Assembly: GCF_003725335.1 (NCBI RefSeq)
Contig: NZ_QIBY01000001.1
Location: 62,001 to 126,000, forward strand
Reading direction: 5' to 3'
From: Parvibacter caecicola
GTDB lineage: Bacteria; Actinomycetota; Coriobacteriia; Coriobacteriales; Eggerthellaceae
Length of the DNA stretch: 64,000 nucleotides
Each line of letters starts with the position of its first letter. Position 1 is the first letter of the stretch. The position numbers were made by a program, and so were the translations under genes. Below are positions 17,763 to 25,568 of the stretch, one piece after another. The notes under the pieces are model-generated. The model made no database searches and was not told where the DNA came from. It was given only the letters and a program-made list of their open reading frames with translations.

Positions 17763-17867
17763 ATGGAGAATGGAAAAGAGTTGTTCGGTTTTTCCCGCCT
17801 GGAAGTTCTCGTTTGCTCCGTGGTGAGCATCGCCATCTCTTTCGGCCCGCTGCTGTTTCTCTGCTAA
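17763..17867 (+). CDS. SOS-controlled 34-residue single-span membrane peptide
   Basis: The small ORF begins at ATG 17763 with AAGGGGATAAAA as its ribosome site, some 40 bases after a near-consensus promoter that contains two LexA boxes. It encodes 34 residues: a charged N-terminal ~12 (MENGKELFGFSR), then one hydrophobic span and the end LLFLC. Other bacteria place cell-division inhibitors next to lexA (YneA, ChiZ, DivS) or encode tiny SOS-induced membrane peptides (SidA, TisB). This peptide shares their size and control but I see no sequence match and no LysM domain. A role as a division inhibitor or toxin is inference. Confidence 0.7.
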   Translation: MENGKELFGFSRLEVLVCSVVSIAISFGPLLFLC

Positions 17868-17911
17868 CTAGGCCATTTCCGGGGTGTCGTCTGGCTGCGT
17901 TGACGGCACCG

Positions 17912-17948
17912 GGCGCGCCACCTTGAAGTTTTTCCTTGGTGGCGCGCC
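17912..17948 (+). terminator. Hairpin after the SOS peptide gene
   Basis: A perfect 11-bp inverted repeat (17912-17922 with 17938-17948) with a 15-base loop is followed by a pyrimidine-rich TTCCTTTCT tract. It probably ends the short SOS transcript. Its right arm overlaps the nrdR promoter -35. Confidence 0.6.
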
Positions 17949-17964
17949 TTCCTTTCTATATTAT
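17936..17964 (+). promoter_or_regulatory. nrdR-dut promoter
   Basis: TTGGTG (17936-17941) and TATTAT (17959-17964) are 17 bases apart, about 30 bases before the nrdR ATG. The element overlaps the right arm of the preceding hairpin, so termination and initiation are tightly packed. Confidence 0.6.
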
Positions 17965-17993
17965 GGGAAACGCACCCCATTGAAAGGAATGCC

Positions 17994-18440
17994 ATGCGTT
18001 GCCCTTCTTGCAGCTTTCCCGACACTAAAGTCGTGGATTCCCGTTCGGCCGAGGATGGCGCCGCCATTCGCCGTCGCCGTGAGTGCCTCTCGTGCGGGTT
18101 TCGCTTCACGACCTACGAGCGCATTGGCGAAGCTCCCTTGATTGTCATCAAGAGGGACGGTTCGTCTGAGGTCTTCGACCATGAAAAACTGTTGCGGGGT
18201 TTGCTCAGCGCCTGCACGAAACGTCCCGTTTCCCATGATCAGTTGGAAGCTCTTATCAATTCCATCGAGATCGATCTCGCCGCTTCCCAACAGAGGGAAA
18301 TCACGTCTTCGGAGCTCGGCAACAAGGTTATGGCAAAACTTTCCTCCATCGACGAAGTGGCTTATATTCGCTTCATGAGCGTTTACAAAGATTTCGGCAG
18401 CGTGGATGAATTCGCCTCCGCGCTCAAGGACATTTCGTAA
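17994..18440 (+). CDS. nrdR: Transcriptional repressor NrdR
   Basis: Zinc-ribbon and ATP-cone repressor of ribonucleotide reductase genes. The N-terminal zinc ribbon starts MRCPSCSFPDTKVVDSR and continues to CLSCGFRFTTYER. The ATP cone follows (IVIKRDGSSEVFDHEKLLRGL). The 148-residue length is normal. It is followed 12 bases later by dut, so two genes of dNTP balance form an operon, next to but apparently separate from the SOS promoter region. Confidence 0.97.
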   Translation: MRCPSCSFPDTKVVDSRSAEDGAAIRRRRECLSCGFRFTTYERIGEAPLIVIKRDGSSEVFDHEKLLRGLLSACTKRPVSHDQLEALINSIEIDLAASQQREITSSELGNKVMAKLSSIDEVAYIRFMSVYKDFGSVDEFASALKDIS

Positions 18441-18452
18441 AGGACCACCTCT

Positions 18453-18890
18453 GTGACTTTGACTCTTCCCTTGGTTGCAGCCGATTCGCTGCTTGTGCCC
18501 GGTTATGCCCATGCCTCCGATGCAGCGATGGATTTGCGCGCGGCCAAAAGCGTGGTTGTGGAACCCTTGGGGAGGGCCCTCGTGCCTTGCGGCATTTCCA
18601 TCGCGATTCCCGAGGGTTATGCGGGATTGGTCATTCCCCGCAGCGGCCTGGCTGCCAAGAACGGGGTTACGGTTCTGAACGGGCCAGGGCTCATAGACAG
18701 CGGGTATCGCGGGGAAGTGTGCGTGAGCCTTGCTAATCTCGACAAGGAAGCCTCCTTTACGATTGAGCCGGGGGACCGCATTGCCCAGTTGATGATAGTT
18801 GCTGCTCCCAAGGTGGAAGTGACCGTTGTTCAGTCCCTCGACGAAACCGACAGGGGAGCAGGCGGCTTTGGCAGCAGTGGCGTAAAGTGA
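18453..18890 (+). CDS. dut: dUTP diphosphatase
   Basis: Trimeric dUTPase, removing dUTP and supplying dUMP. All family motifs are seen: motif 1 AMDLRAAKS, motif 2 PRSGLAAKNGV, motif 3 GLIDSGYRGEV, motif 4 GDRIAQLMI and the flexible C-terminal arm GAGGFGSSG. At 145 residues it is full length. The GTG start lies 12 bases after nrdR. Confidence 0.95.
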   Translation: MTLTLPLVAADSLLVPGYAHASDAAMDLRAAKSVVVEPLGRALVPCGISIAIPEGYAGLVIPRSGLAAKNGVTVLNGPGLIDSGYRGEVCVSLANLDKEASFTIEPGDRIAQLMIVAAPKVEVTVVQSLDETDRGAGGFGSSGVK

Positions 18891-18907
18891 GCAGGCAGGG
18901 GATGGTC

Positions 18908-19402
18908 ATGGCTCATAGTTTTGACGAGGGAAGCAAAGACGCCTCGCGGCTTTCAGCCGCGGACGGTTCCCGTGGTGGTTCCTCGCCAATCTCAAACGGG
19001 AAAGGGGAGGGGTCTCACGGTGGCGGGAACGCTCCTGGGGCTCCCAGCCCAGATAGCGAGCTAAAGAACCTGCGTACCTTGATGATGATTGCCGGAATAG
19101 GGGGGCCGTTCTCTTTTGTGATCGGCGGTGTGGTTCTGAGCACCGTGGCGCTTGTGTGCGCCATCATCGCTTTTGGGAAGTTCAAGCGATTGAGTTCGAT
19201 GCCCGGTATTCTCAGGGATGCGCGCCGTATTAAGCGGGCCGTTGTGTTCAGCGTCGTAATCAGTTCCGCTGCGCTGGTGTGGAATGTCGTTTGGTTTGCC
19301 ATCGTGCTTCCGGAAATGTGGCAAACGCTGCTCAGCCAAGACTTCTCAAGTCTGTACGGCGATTCGCCAAGTACGGCGCCGGGAAAGACCATTTGGGATT
19401 AG
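18908..19402 (+). CDS. Small two-span membrane protein of unknown function
   Basis: Possible 164-residue protein behind dut. The first ~55 residues are hydrophilic, rich in Gly/Ser and charged residues. Two hydrophobic spans follow (about residues 62-92 and 110-135) with a basic loop between, and a short polar tail. ATG 18908 was chosen because AGGGG lies about six bases upstream; an in-frame GTG at 18887 overlaps the dut stop but lacks a ribosome site. The arrangement recalls DUF4190-like small membrane proteins but no family is certain. It may be translated from the nrdR-dut transcript. Confidence 0.6.
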   Translation: MAHSFDEGSKDASRLSAADGSRGGSSPISNGKGEGSHGGGNAPGAPSPDSELKNLRTLMMIAGIGGPFSFVIGGVVLSTVALVCAIIAFGKFKRLSSMPGILRDARRIKRAVVFSVVISSAALVWNVVWFAIVLPEMWQTLLSQDFSSLYGDSPSTAPGKTIWD

Positions 19403-19406
19403 TCCT

Positions 19407-19428
19407 CATATTGTCATATGACAATATG
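19407..19428. repeat. Perfect 22-bp palindrome
   Basis: Positions 19407-19428 read the same on both strands, with core TTGTCATATGACAA. It begins four bases after the stop of the preceding ORF. There is no T tail, so it resembles a dimeric repressor operator more than a terminator. The regulator is unknown. Confidence 0.6.
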
Positions 19429-20103
19429 ATTTGATGAATAGCAGCAAGGACTGCTGTATTTCTCAAACGACGGCTGTTCGTGTTGCAAGTCCCTTGGGAT
19501 TTCCGGTCTTCACATTGATCATACGCTGCGTTGTCGCGCTGGTTGCCGCGTCGGGCTTCGCGAATTGCGCTGTTAGGCTTTGGCCATAATCTGCAGTTTG
19601 CGCCCGTGGTCTGGTCGGCGCTTTTCCTGATTCGGGTTGATTTCAAGGTGCTTTTACCTAAAAACCCACGGACCATCGATTTGGTGTAAATGCGAGGATG
19701 AATAAATACTCGAATGATTTTTTAGAAGGGCCTTAGAACGGCTTAGAATCGGTCGTAATTTTGAGCTTGAGCGCAAGCCTGCGCATGAGGGTAAAACTGA
19801 GGCATAAAGGAACGGCAAACACAAGACGACGTCAATGAAGGTTGGCAAAATCAGCCGGTCGTCAAAACCCAATGCGAGCAACGAATGCGGACAACAGCAC
19901 GAACCGTGAAATTGAAAAACGCCAATGGGCAAGCGACGCATAGGAGCCGGCTTGAACCCCGATGGTTTCCCTGAACCCCGAAATCTCTGCGATGATATAA
20001 AAATGGTGGATAATGTATGTTATGTAAAGTAGAATAGTCCATTATTTGTACTATTCGGTTTTAGGATTGGCAGTTGGTTTGGGTCTGGATTGGTTCCAAC
20101 CAA
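19429..20103. other. 675-base gene-poor gap at the edge of the low-GC island
   Basis: No frame here has convincing codon use or similarity to a known family. Base composition falls from GC-rich on the left to AT-rich near 19990-20060. Two short hairpins were seen near the right end: a 7-bp stem around 20035-20060 and ATTGGTT with its complement (20089-20104), which overlaps the luxR stop codon and could end that transcript. The gap marks the boundary between the housekeeping block and the reductase island. Confidence 0.45.
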
Positions 20104-21672
20104 TTATTGTGCTATGTCGATAAGGTCCATTAGTTCTTGTCGGGAATGAACATTCAGTTTTGTATAAACATTTCTCGAATGGGTGCGGATAGTGTTGTCG
20201 GATATGCCCAGCCTCTCCGAAATTGCATTTTTGGTATACCCCATGGCCAAAAGCCGCATGATCTCTTTTTCGCGTGGAGAAAGGCTGTATTCCTCGGCAA
20301 TCCTGTCAACAACCACATCGAAACGACGAGGCATCTTTTCCTGTGTTTTCACCTTGGCCTGAGGCCTTTTCTCAAAGATGCCCGACAATGGAGCCATTGC
20401 AGCTTCCTCCCCCATCATAAGGCCCTTTAAATCTCGTTCGGAAAACAATAGGAAGTTTATCATCAGCGCTATAGATGCGGCGCTGATGCAGACGATCATT
20501 TGCATGTCGTAAGGCAATGAAATCAGGACATTTCCACCACCGAAAACCAATCCCACGATTTCGCCCAGAGAGAACATGGCAAAACCGTACCCGAACACCA
20601 GAACCGAAGATGCGTTTCGTCTGCGCGCGACAACGGCTAAGATGCACCAGAGGAAAAGAGAAACGATCTTTGCGAAGAAAGATATCACCGACCCCCAGCT
20701 TGTATTGCCAATGCCCACTATAGGTGCTAGGGCCACGGTGCCGACGACGATAATCACCAATGCGGTATAAAGTAGATACATGCGGTTCATTTTCAGCGAA
20801 GAATGGCCAGGGATCGCCATGGCGAATCCCAGGCAAACTAACATTACCAAGAGTGTGACAATATCGCTATCTTGGGCGAAACCGAATCCACCTGAAGAAG
20901 GACTTGTTGCCCGTGCCATAGATTCAATCAGGGCAAATGCGAAAAATGCGATGCCCATGCGGATAAGGGCACGTTCATCATACTTTGAAAAATCGGTTGT
21001 GGGGGCATCTTCCGAAGACTCCCCCGTCACCTGCTTTTGCACGGGTAAGATCATAAGAAATGAAGCGGCTAATGGAAGAAGAAGCAAGAAAATGGTTCCC
21101 GCAAGATTGAACCAAGGGAACATAGTTGGTGCTATTACGGGGATTCCGCGAGCGATGAAGTAGAGCGCTCCCATGAGCAGGCGAGAAATAAGTGAGTAAA
21201 GAAGAATATGCCAGGGCGTAATGCGCGAAAACAATTCGCCGCAGCGAAGCATGAAAACCGTCGTGCCTATACCCGTCAGCGCAGCGCCGCTCAAGGGAAT
21301 CAGCATGGTGAGTTGGGAATTATAGTACGAGTTGATACCCGTACCCACAATGGCCACCAAAGTGCCAATGCAAACTATAGCCCCACCGGCAAGCACAACC
21401 TTGCGGCTTGAGAAAAGATGTGCAACCCTCTTGTGCATCAGCGCTGCAGCAAGTGCGATGATAACAAGCAGAGTGCGAGAGACGCGGAACAGATCCGACA
21501 ACGGCGCACTCACGCCAAAGCCGGCGATAAACCACAGTGGTGGACCAGTGAACAAATTAGCCCAGGTCAACCAAAGGGCGAGGCCCATAAACGGCAGAAT
21601 CGGCGCATTGGCCGCGATGTTGTTCCCAAATCTAGCCACAATGCCCTCGGCATTGTTCTCATCTGTTGTCAA
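20104..21672 (-). CDS. LuxR-type regulator with polytopic membrane domain
   Basis: A 522-residue protein with about twelve hydrophobic spans in the first ~400 residues and a C-terminal LuxR/GerE helix-turn-helix (LSPREKEIMRLLAMGYTKNAISERLGISDNTIRTH) at about 455-520. This architecture is much expanded in Eggerthellaceae, where such regulators often sit beside oxidoreductase genes. The start is TTG at 21672 with GAGGGG five bases upstream. A TATAAT box on the - strand (21748-21753) suggests its own promoter. It lies downstream of and in line with the reductase maturation genes and probably senses a compound at the membrane (inference). A second member is at 54394. Confidence 0.85.
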   Translation of the reverse strand: MTTDENNAEGIVARFGNNIAANAPILPFMGLALWLTWANLFTGPPLWFIAGFGVSAPLSDLFRVSRTLLVIIALAAALMHKRVAHLFSSRKVVLAGGAIVCIGTLVAIVGTGINSYYNSQLTMLIPLSGAALTGIGTTVFMLRCGELFSRITPWHILLYSLISRLLMGALYFIARGIPVIAPTMFPWFNLAGTIFLLLLPLAASFLMILPVQKQVTGESSEDAPTTDFSKYDERALIRMGIAFFAFALIESMARATSPSSGGFGFAQDSDIVTLLVMLVCLGFAMAIPGHSSLKMNRMYLLYTALVIIVVGTVALAPIVGIGNTSWGSVISFFAKIVSLFLWCILAVVARRRNASSVLVFGYGFAMFSLGEIVGLVFGGGNVLISLPYDMQMIVCISAASIALMINFLLFSERDLKGLMMGEEAAMAPLSGIFEKRPQAKVKTQEKMPRRFDVVVDRIAEEYSLSPREKEIMRLLAMGYTKNAISERLGISDNTIRTHSRNVYTKLNVHSRQELMDLIDIAQ

Positions 21673-21767
21673 AGTATCCCCTCAAATACTCTCTCCGTTG
21701 TTTGCGAAGGCCGGTTCTAAACGGCATTGAACATTACAGCGAACCCTATTATATCTTGATTCAACAC

Positions 21768-22673
21768 CTATTCCTTCGTCCCCTCTTTGCCGCCGTTCTT
21801 AGCAAAAAGAGGAAACGTAATGGCGCCAACGGGGCAAACGTCGGAACAGCTTTTGCAGCGGATGCATTCATTTAACGACCGATCACCTAAATTGTTTATA
21901 GGGTCAATGCGCTCGGGGCATGCGCTTATGCAGGCTTTACAGGAAGAGCCCTTGCTATGAAGGCAGGTTTCGATGTCGACTTGCGGCCTAAGGGTCTTGT
22001 TAGCCTTGGAAACAAGTGACATCAGGGCACCTAAGGGGCAAATAGCGCCGCACCAGCGCTTGAACACAAGCAGTTCAGTAATAAGTATCGCCGGAAAGAC
22101 AATCAAGCCGATGGTTGGTTCGTTGAACTGCACCAATCGCCAGAACAAGATAAAGGTGGCGAAAATCAAACCCACCGGGCAAACTAAGCAAAAAACGGGA
22201 AAACCAAAAATCGCCGTAGAGAGCAGGGCGCCTCCAAGCACCGCGTGGCGGGAGTCAATGGGTTCATGTATGACGCTTTCACCCCTCTCCCACCGTTTTA
22301 GGGATCGATCAGCGGCTTTACTGCGGGCTTGTGCTTCATTTTGCTTGTCTTTTCTGCTCTTGAAGATGTTCTGGAGATGAGGCACAGGGCAAACCCAGGA
22401 ACAAAATGCCTTTCCCACCAGGAGTGCAATAATGACAAAGCCCACTAGGGCAATCAATGCGCGTACCGCGATTGTCTTGGCGCCCAGCATGGACTCGAGC
22501 GCGCCCAAGGGGCAGATGGCGGCTACCGAGTTCCATCCGATGGCAGAGAGTGTTCCAGTGCCGGTAGCGAATGCCAAGCCGATTCCAACTACTACAAAGA
22601 CAGAGGCGGCGGTAAGTGCGCGGAGCGTAGATGTCCTCATCTTCTTGCGAGGTTCCTTTTCTGCATTCGCCAT
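21768..22673 (-). CDS. NapH-like membrane polyferredoxin
   Basis: A 301-residue membrane protein with about five hydrophobic spans. It has the NapH/NosR-type CxxxCP motifs on the membrane (FCSWVCPVP, FCLVCPVG, WCGAICPLG) and two C-terminal [4Fe-4S] motifs (CKACISACPE and CIRCKSCSDVCPVG). NapH proteins pass electrons from quinol to periplasmic ferredoxins. It follows the napG-like gene by three bases. Together they likely form a membrane electron-transfer module serving the molybdoenzyme encoded upstream, although no NapA/B partner is present. Confidence 0.82.
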   Translation of the reverse strand: MANAEKEPRKKMRTSTLRALTAASVFVVVGIGLAFATGTGTLSAIGWNSVAAICPLGALESMLGAKTIAVRALIALVGFVIIALLVGKAFCSWVCPVPHLQNIFKSRKDKQNEAQARSKAADRSLKRWERGESVIHEPIDSRHAVLGGALLSTAIFGFPVFCLVCPVGLIFATFILFWRLVQFNEPTIGLIVFPAILITELLVFKRWCGAICPLGALMSLVSKANKTLRPQVDIETCLHSKGSSCKACISACPERIDPINNLGDRSLNECIRCKSCSDVCPVGAITFPLFAKNGGKEGTKE

Positions 22674-22676
22674 GAT

Positions 22677-23288
22677 TTACGCCTCCTTGAAAGGGACAAT
22701 TTCTATGCCGCGTTTATTAGACCCGGTGTAGGTGCCGTATGAAGCGGAAGGGCACGCGAAGGTGCAGGCACCGCAACCGTTGCACCTGTTCTGGTCGACA
22801 AAGAGTTTTCCGTTTTCTATCGACAGCGCTTCGTATGGACAGGCGTCAACGCATTGGCGAGAGCATTTTTTGGAGCCAGCGCGATACAGCATGCACTCCT
22901 CTGTGACCACTTGGGCTAAGCCGATCTTATCCTTCTGGGGATCAAAGCCTGCTTTCAACGCCCCGGTGGGGCATGATTCTACACAGGCCATGACTCCCCT
23001 ATCGGAACAAAAGTCGCATGCTCCGCGATGGAAGTTCAGTTTGGGGAGGCGTGCGTTGAGAAGACCGTCTTCCAAAAGGCTTACCGAGATGGCGCCGTGG
23101 GGGCATGCGCTGCGACAGCGATCGCATTTGATGCACGCGCCAAACAGGTTGTCCCCATCTTGGCCCCCAGGTGGACGCAAGAGCCTGTTTTGGCTGCTAG
23201 TTCCAAAAGCAAAACCGCCCACTGCGAAGCATCCTATGATGCCTGCTGCGCTTGTGATAAACGTGCGGCGCGAAACCCCTTGGATCAT
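22677..23288 (-). CDS. NapG-like TAT-exported 4Fe-4S ferredoxin
   Basis: A 203-residue protein with a twin-arginine signal (SRRTFITSAAG followed by a hydrophobic stretch) and four [4Fe-4S] motifs, starting CIKCDRCRSACPHG and including CNGCGACTFACP. This matches NapG-type periplasmic ferredoxins. The ATG overlaps the torD stop (TAATG), so translation is coupled. It probably works with the NapH-like protein encoded just downstream as a quinol-linked electron donor. Confidence 0.82.
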   Translation of the reverse strand: MIQGVSRRTFITSAAGIIGCFAVGGFAFGTSSQNRLLRPPGGQDGDNLFGACIKCDRCRSACPHGAISVSLLEDGLLNARLPKLNFHRGACDFCSDRGVMACVESCPTGALKAGFDPQKDKIGLAQVVTEECMLYRAGSKKCSRQCVDACPYEALSIENGKLFVDQNRCNGCGACTFACPSASYGTYTGSNKRGIEIVPFKEA

Positions 23289-24001
23289 TACCCCTCCTCG
23301 GAACCTTCAATCGCCTCAATGGCGGCATCGAGTACATCGATGTCGTCTTCCAGGTACCCCTGTGTCATTTTTAGGATGCCTTTATAAAATCTAGTGGTCA
23401 TAAATATTTCGGCCCGCTGGGAAAACGCCGGGAACCAAGATAGGATTTGCTTCTCCAGGAACTCACGAGCGGCTTTTAAGTCGGCCAGAGCGCCATCGAT
23501 GTCTCTTCTTGACAGAAGCTCGTCAGCGCGTTCGGACAAAAGAGCCATGAACTGGAACATGAACATCAGATGATCTTCGGGGTAATCAACGCCCTCTGCT
23601 TTTTTTACGCAGCTCTGCTTATAGGCGGCAAAGGCCTCGCGATATCCTTCTGCAAAAAAAGCATGATCGCTTTCAGACATAAACAACGAGCGTATGGGCA
23701 GAGCATTCTTTTCATTGAGATTGCCCATACCCCCAAATGACATGGTGAAATCAACGGCAAGCTCGCGACGAGTGCCAGAATTTCGTCTGCGCAGATAGCA
23801 AGCCATGTCATTGATGCCCCTGCTCATAAGCCCCTCGCCCTTGCCGTATTCGATCAAGTCAGATGTGGCCATAGCCTCGATCTGCTCTTCGGATAGAGGC
23901 TCGTGGTAAAGCGAGGAAAGCATTCGATAGAATACTGTGCGATTTCGAAGAAGCTGTTTCACGTCAGCTGTAGACAGATGAATGGTCTCATCGTTTTCCA
24001 T
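23288..24001 (-). CDS. TorD/DmsD-family molybdoenzyme chaperone
   Basis: Cytoplasmic chaperone of the TorD family that binds the signal and apoenzyme of TAT-exported molybdoenzymes until the cofactor is inserted. Typical signs are the all-helical composition and the motifs ELAVDFTMSFGG, LPIRSLFMSE and PEDHLMFMFQFM. The ATG at 24001 is preceded by GAAGGGAG; the frame is open upstream but the extension runs into a large inverted repeat and is unlikely to be translated. This gives 237 residues. Its likely client is the molybdopterin enzyme at 25565-28360. Confidence 0.85.
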   Translation of the reverse strand: MENDETIHLSTADVKQLLRNRTVFYRMLSSLYHEPLSEEQIEAMATSDLIEYGKGEGLMSRGINDMACYLRRRNSGTRRELAVDFTMSFGGMGNLNEKNALPIRSLFMSESDHAFFAEGYREAFAAYKQSCVKKAEGVDYPEDHLMFMFQFMALLSERADELLSRRDIDGALADLKAAREFLEKQILSWFPAFSQRAEIFMTTRFYKGILKMTQGYLEDDIDVLDAAIEAIEGSEEG

Positions 24002-24020
24002 GAAGGCTCCCTTCATTTGG

Positions 24021-24082
24021 GGGCACCCTGTTCCCTCTCTGCCGACAAGGCTGAATTTTGGCTGAGAGGGAACAGGGTGCCC
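24021..24082. repeat. 19-bp perfect inverted repeat between dmsC-like gene and torD
   Basis: Arms 24021-24039 and 24064-24082 are perfectly complementary, with a 24-base loop that can pair a little further. A second imperfect hairpin lies at 24127-24152. Neither has a T tail on the - strand, so they look like RNA processing or stability elements that separate structural-subunit mRNA from maturation-gene mRNA. Confidence 0.75.
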
Positions 24083-24167
24083 ATGTTTCCCCGCGGAGCA
24101 TAAGGGTGGCTGCGCTTCGCGAGAGTGTGGCACCGTAAGATGACGGCACCACACCAAGAGAACGGTT

Positions 24168-24980
24168 TTACGCACCCAAGAGCATGCGAGAGGATGCCGT
24201 GGCGAAGAAGGACAGAAAACCAGTGCCTAGCAGCCACATAGTTGCACGCAGGCATACTCCGCCGACAATGGTGCAGACGAAGGCGGCCCATAAGGCCAGA
24301 GGATGCTTTTGAGAGAACCAAACGCATGCGCCCGAGCCCACGCAGCCGACCACAACGGCTCCAACCCAGAACAAGACGACGGTGTTTTCGGTAAGGCTTG
24401 TGGTAACGGCATAGGCAACGAAGGTTACCAGGGCGATGGCAATGGAACCCAGCACCAGGTTGCGCATTTTGGTTTGACCCTCTTCGTCCTTGCCTACCAA
24501 GGCGGCAAACAGGGTTGCGCCGCAAGCCAGGCCACTGCCTAGATAAGCGAGGGGAAGCGCAACGTTGTTCCAGCTGGGCTGCGATTCCATAACGTAGCCG
24601 TTGCCTACGAAGAAGGTCAAAATCAGGCCGGTTGCGATACCTATAATCGCAACAACCTTTGCCGCTGCCTCGCTACCGCCGCGAGCGAGCAGCAGGTAAA
24701 CAAGCGCAACGATTACGTTCACGCCCAGAGCGATCAACTCGAGGGAAATGCCTGAGAAGGAGAAAATGTTAGAAGCAGCTGCCATGATATTGGCGGGCTG
24801 GCCTAGATGCAGCACGGACGCGCAGCCGCCGACAATCAGCAGGGCGATCGCCGTGATTGCGGCGGGGATGCGAGCCTTTTTGCCAACACCCAAGATTTCA
24901 GAAACGCCGATGAAGGCAATAGTGGCACCACCGCAGCCTGCCAGCAGGCTGAAGATGACCAAGGGCCATTGAATTTCCAT
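24168..24980 (-). CDS. DmsC-like membrane anchor subunit
   Basis: A 270-residue protein that is nearly all membrane: about eight hydrophobic spans. It has the DmsC-family pattern, including LHLGQPANIMAAASN after the second span, similar to the HLGRP region of DMSO reductase anchors. It would bind menaquinol and feed electrons to the FeS subunit encoded directly upstream. The stop is followed by the hairpin region that separates it from torD. The substrate is not revealed by this subunit. Confidence 0.82.
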   Translation of the reverse strand: MEIQWPLVIFSLLAGCGGATIAFIGVSEILGVGKKARIPAAITAIALLIVGGCASVLHLGQPANIMAAASNIFSFSGISLELIALGVNVIVALVYLLLARGGSEAAAKVVAIIGIATGLILTFFVGNGYVMESQPSWNNVALPLAYLGSGLACGATLFAALVGKDEEGQTKMRNLVLGSIAIALVTFVAYAVTTSLTENTVVLFWVGAVVVGCVGSGACVWFSQKHPLALWAAFVCTIVGGVCLRATMWLLGTGFLSFFATASSRMLLGA

Positions 24981-25568
24981 TTACTTCAGCTCCTTCCAGG
25001 TTGCAACGCTGCTATGCAGGATATAGGCCGTGGTTGGTTTGGAGTTGCCAGGGTCGGGTAAATGATGGACGTTTTCAGCACCTGCTTCGGCTATCTTCTT
25101 GGAAACAATGGATTCGGGGTCGTCCAGGTCGCCAAAGAAGCGTGCGCCAGCACAGCAATTGTGAACGCATGCGGGTTCGCCCTTGCCATCGGCTGTGAGG
25201 TGAGAGCACAGAGTGCATTTCTCAACAACTTTCTCATTCTTGTTGAATGAGCGAACGCCGTAGGGGCACGCCATCATGCAGTATTGGCAGCCAATGCACT
25301 TCGACTTGTCTACCAGCACAACGCTCGTGTCGGGATCGCGGTAAGAGGCACCCGTTGGACATACGTGCACGCACTGGGGATTCTCGCACTGCTGGCACTG
25401 GGCTGGCAGCCAGTACAGCTCCATGTTGGGGAAATCGCCGCTCGGACCAACAGGGACAACGCGGTTCCAGTACTCGCCCAAGGCAATATTGTTCTCAAGC
25501 TTGCAGGCCACAACGCAGGAGTCGCAGCCGGTGCAGCGGTCGAGGTCAATTACGAGGCATTTTCTCAT
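24981..25568 (-). CDS. DmsB-like 4Fe-4S electron-transfer subunit
   Basis: A 195-residue protein with four [4Fe-4S] motifs in the DmsB/PhsB order: CTGCDSCVVACK, CQQCENPQCVHVCP, CIGCQYCMMACPYG and CTLCSHL with a distal C. It has no signal peptide and would be exported in complex with the TAT-bearing catalytic subunit. Its ATG overlaps the catalytic-subunit stop by four bases. It carries electrons from the DmsC-like anchor to the molybdopterin subunit. Confidence 0.9.
   Translation of the reverse strand: MRKCLVIDLDRCTGCDSCVVACKLENNIALGEYWNRVVPVGPSGDFPNMELYWLPAQCQQCENPQCVHVCPTGASYRDPDTSVVLVDKSKCIGCQYCMMACPYGVRSFNKNEKVVEKCTLCSHLTADGKGEPACVHNCCAGARFFGDLDDPESIVSKKIAEAGAENVHHLPDPGNSKPTTAYILHSSVATWKELK

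Noticed and set aside
17912..17948. GGCGCGCC-containing inverted repeat as a recombination site
   Set aside because: Its position after a short SOS transcript and the pyrimidine tract fit a terminator better; no integrase or duplicated site was seen.
19332..19941. Two - strand frames of about 100 codons in the gap before the luxR gene
   Set aside because: No family resemblance, no ribosome site and poor codon bias; more likely chance frames.
24002..24175. Longer TorD-family protein starting near 24175
   Set aside because: The extra codons run through a 19-bp inverted repeat and do not resemble TorD; ATG 24001 has a good ribosome site.
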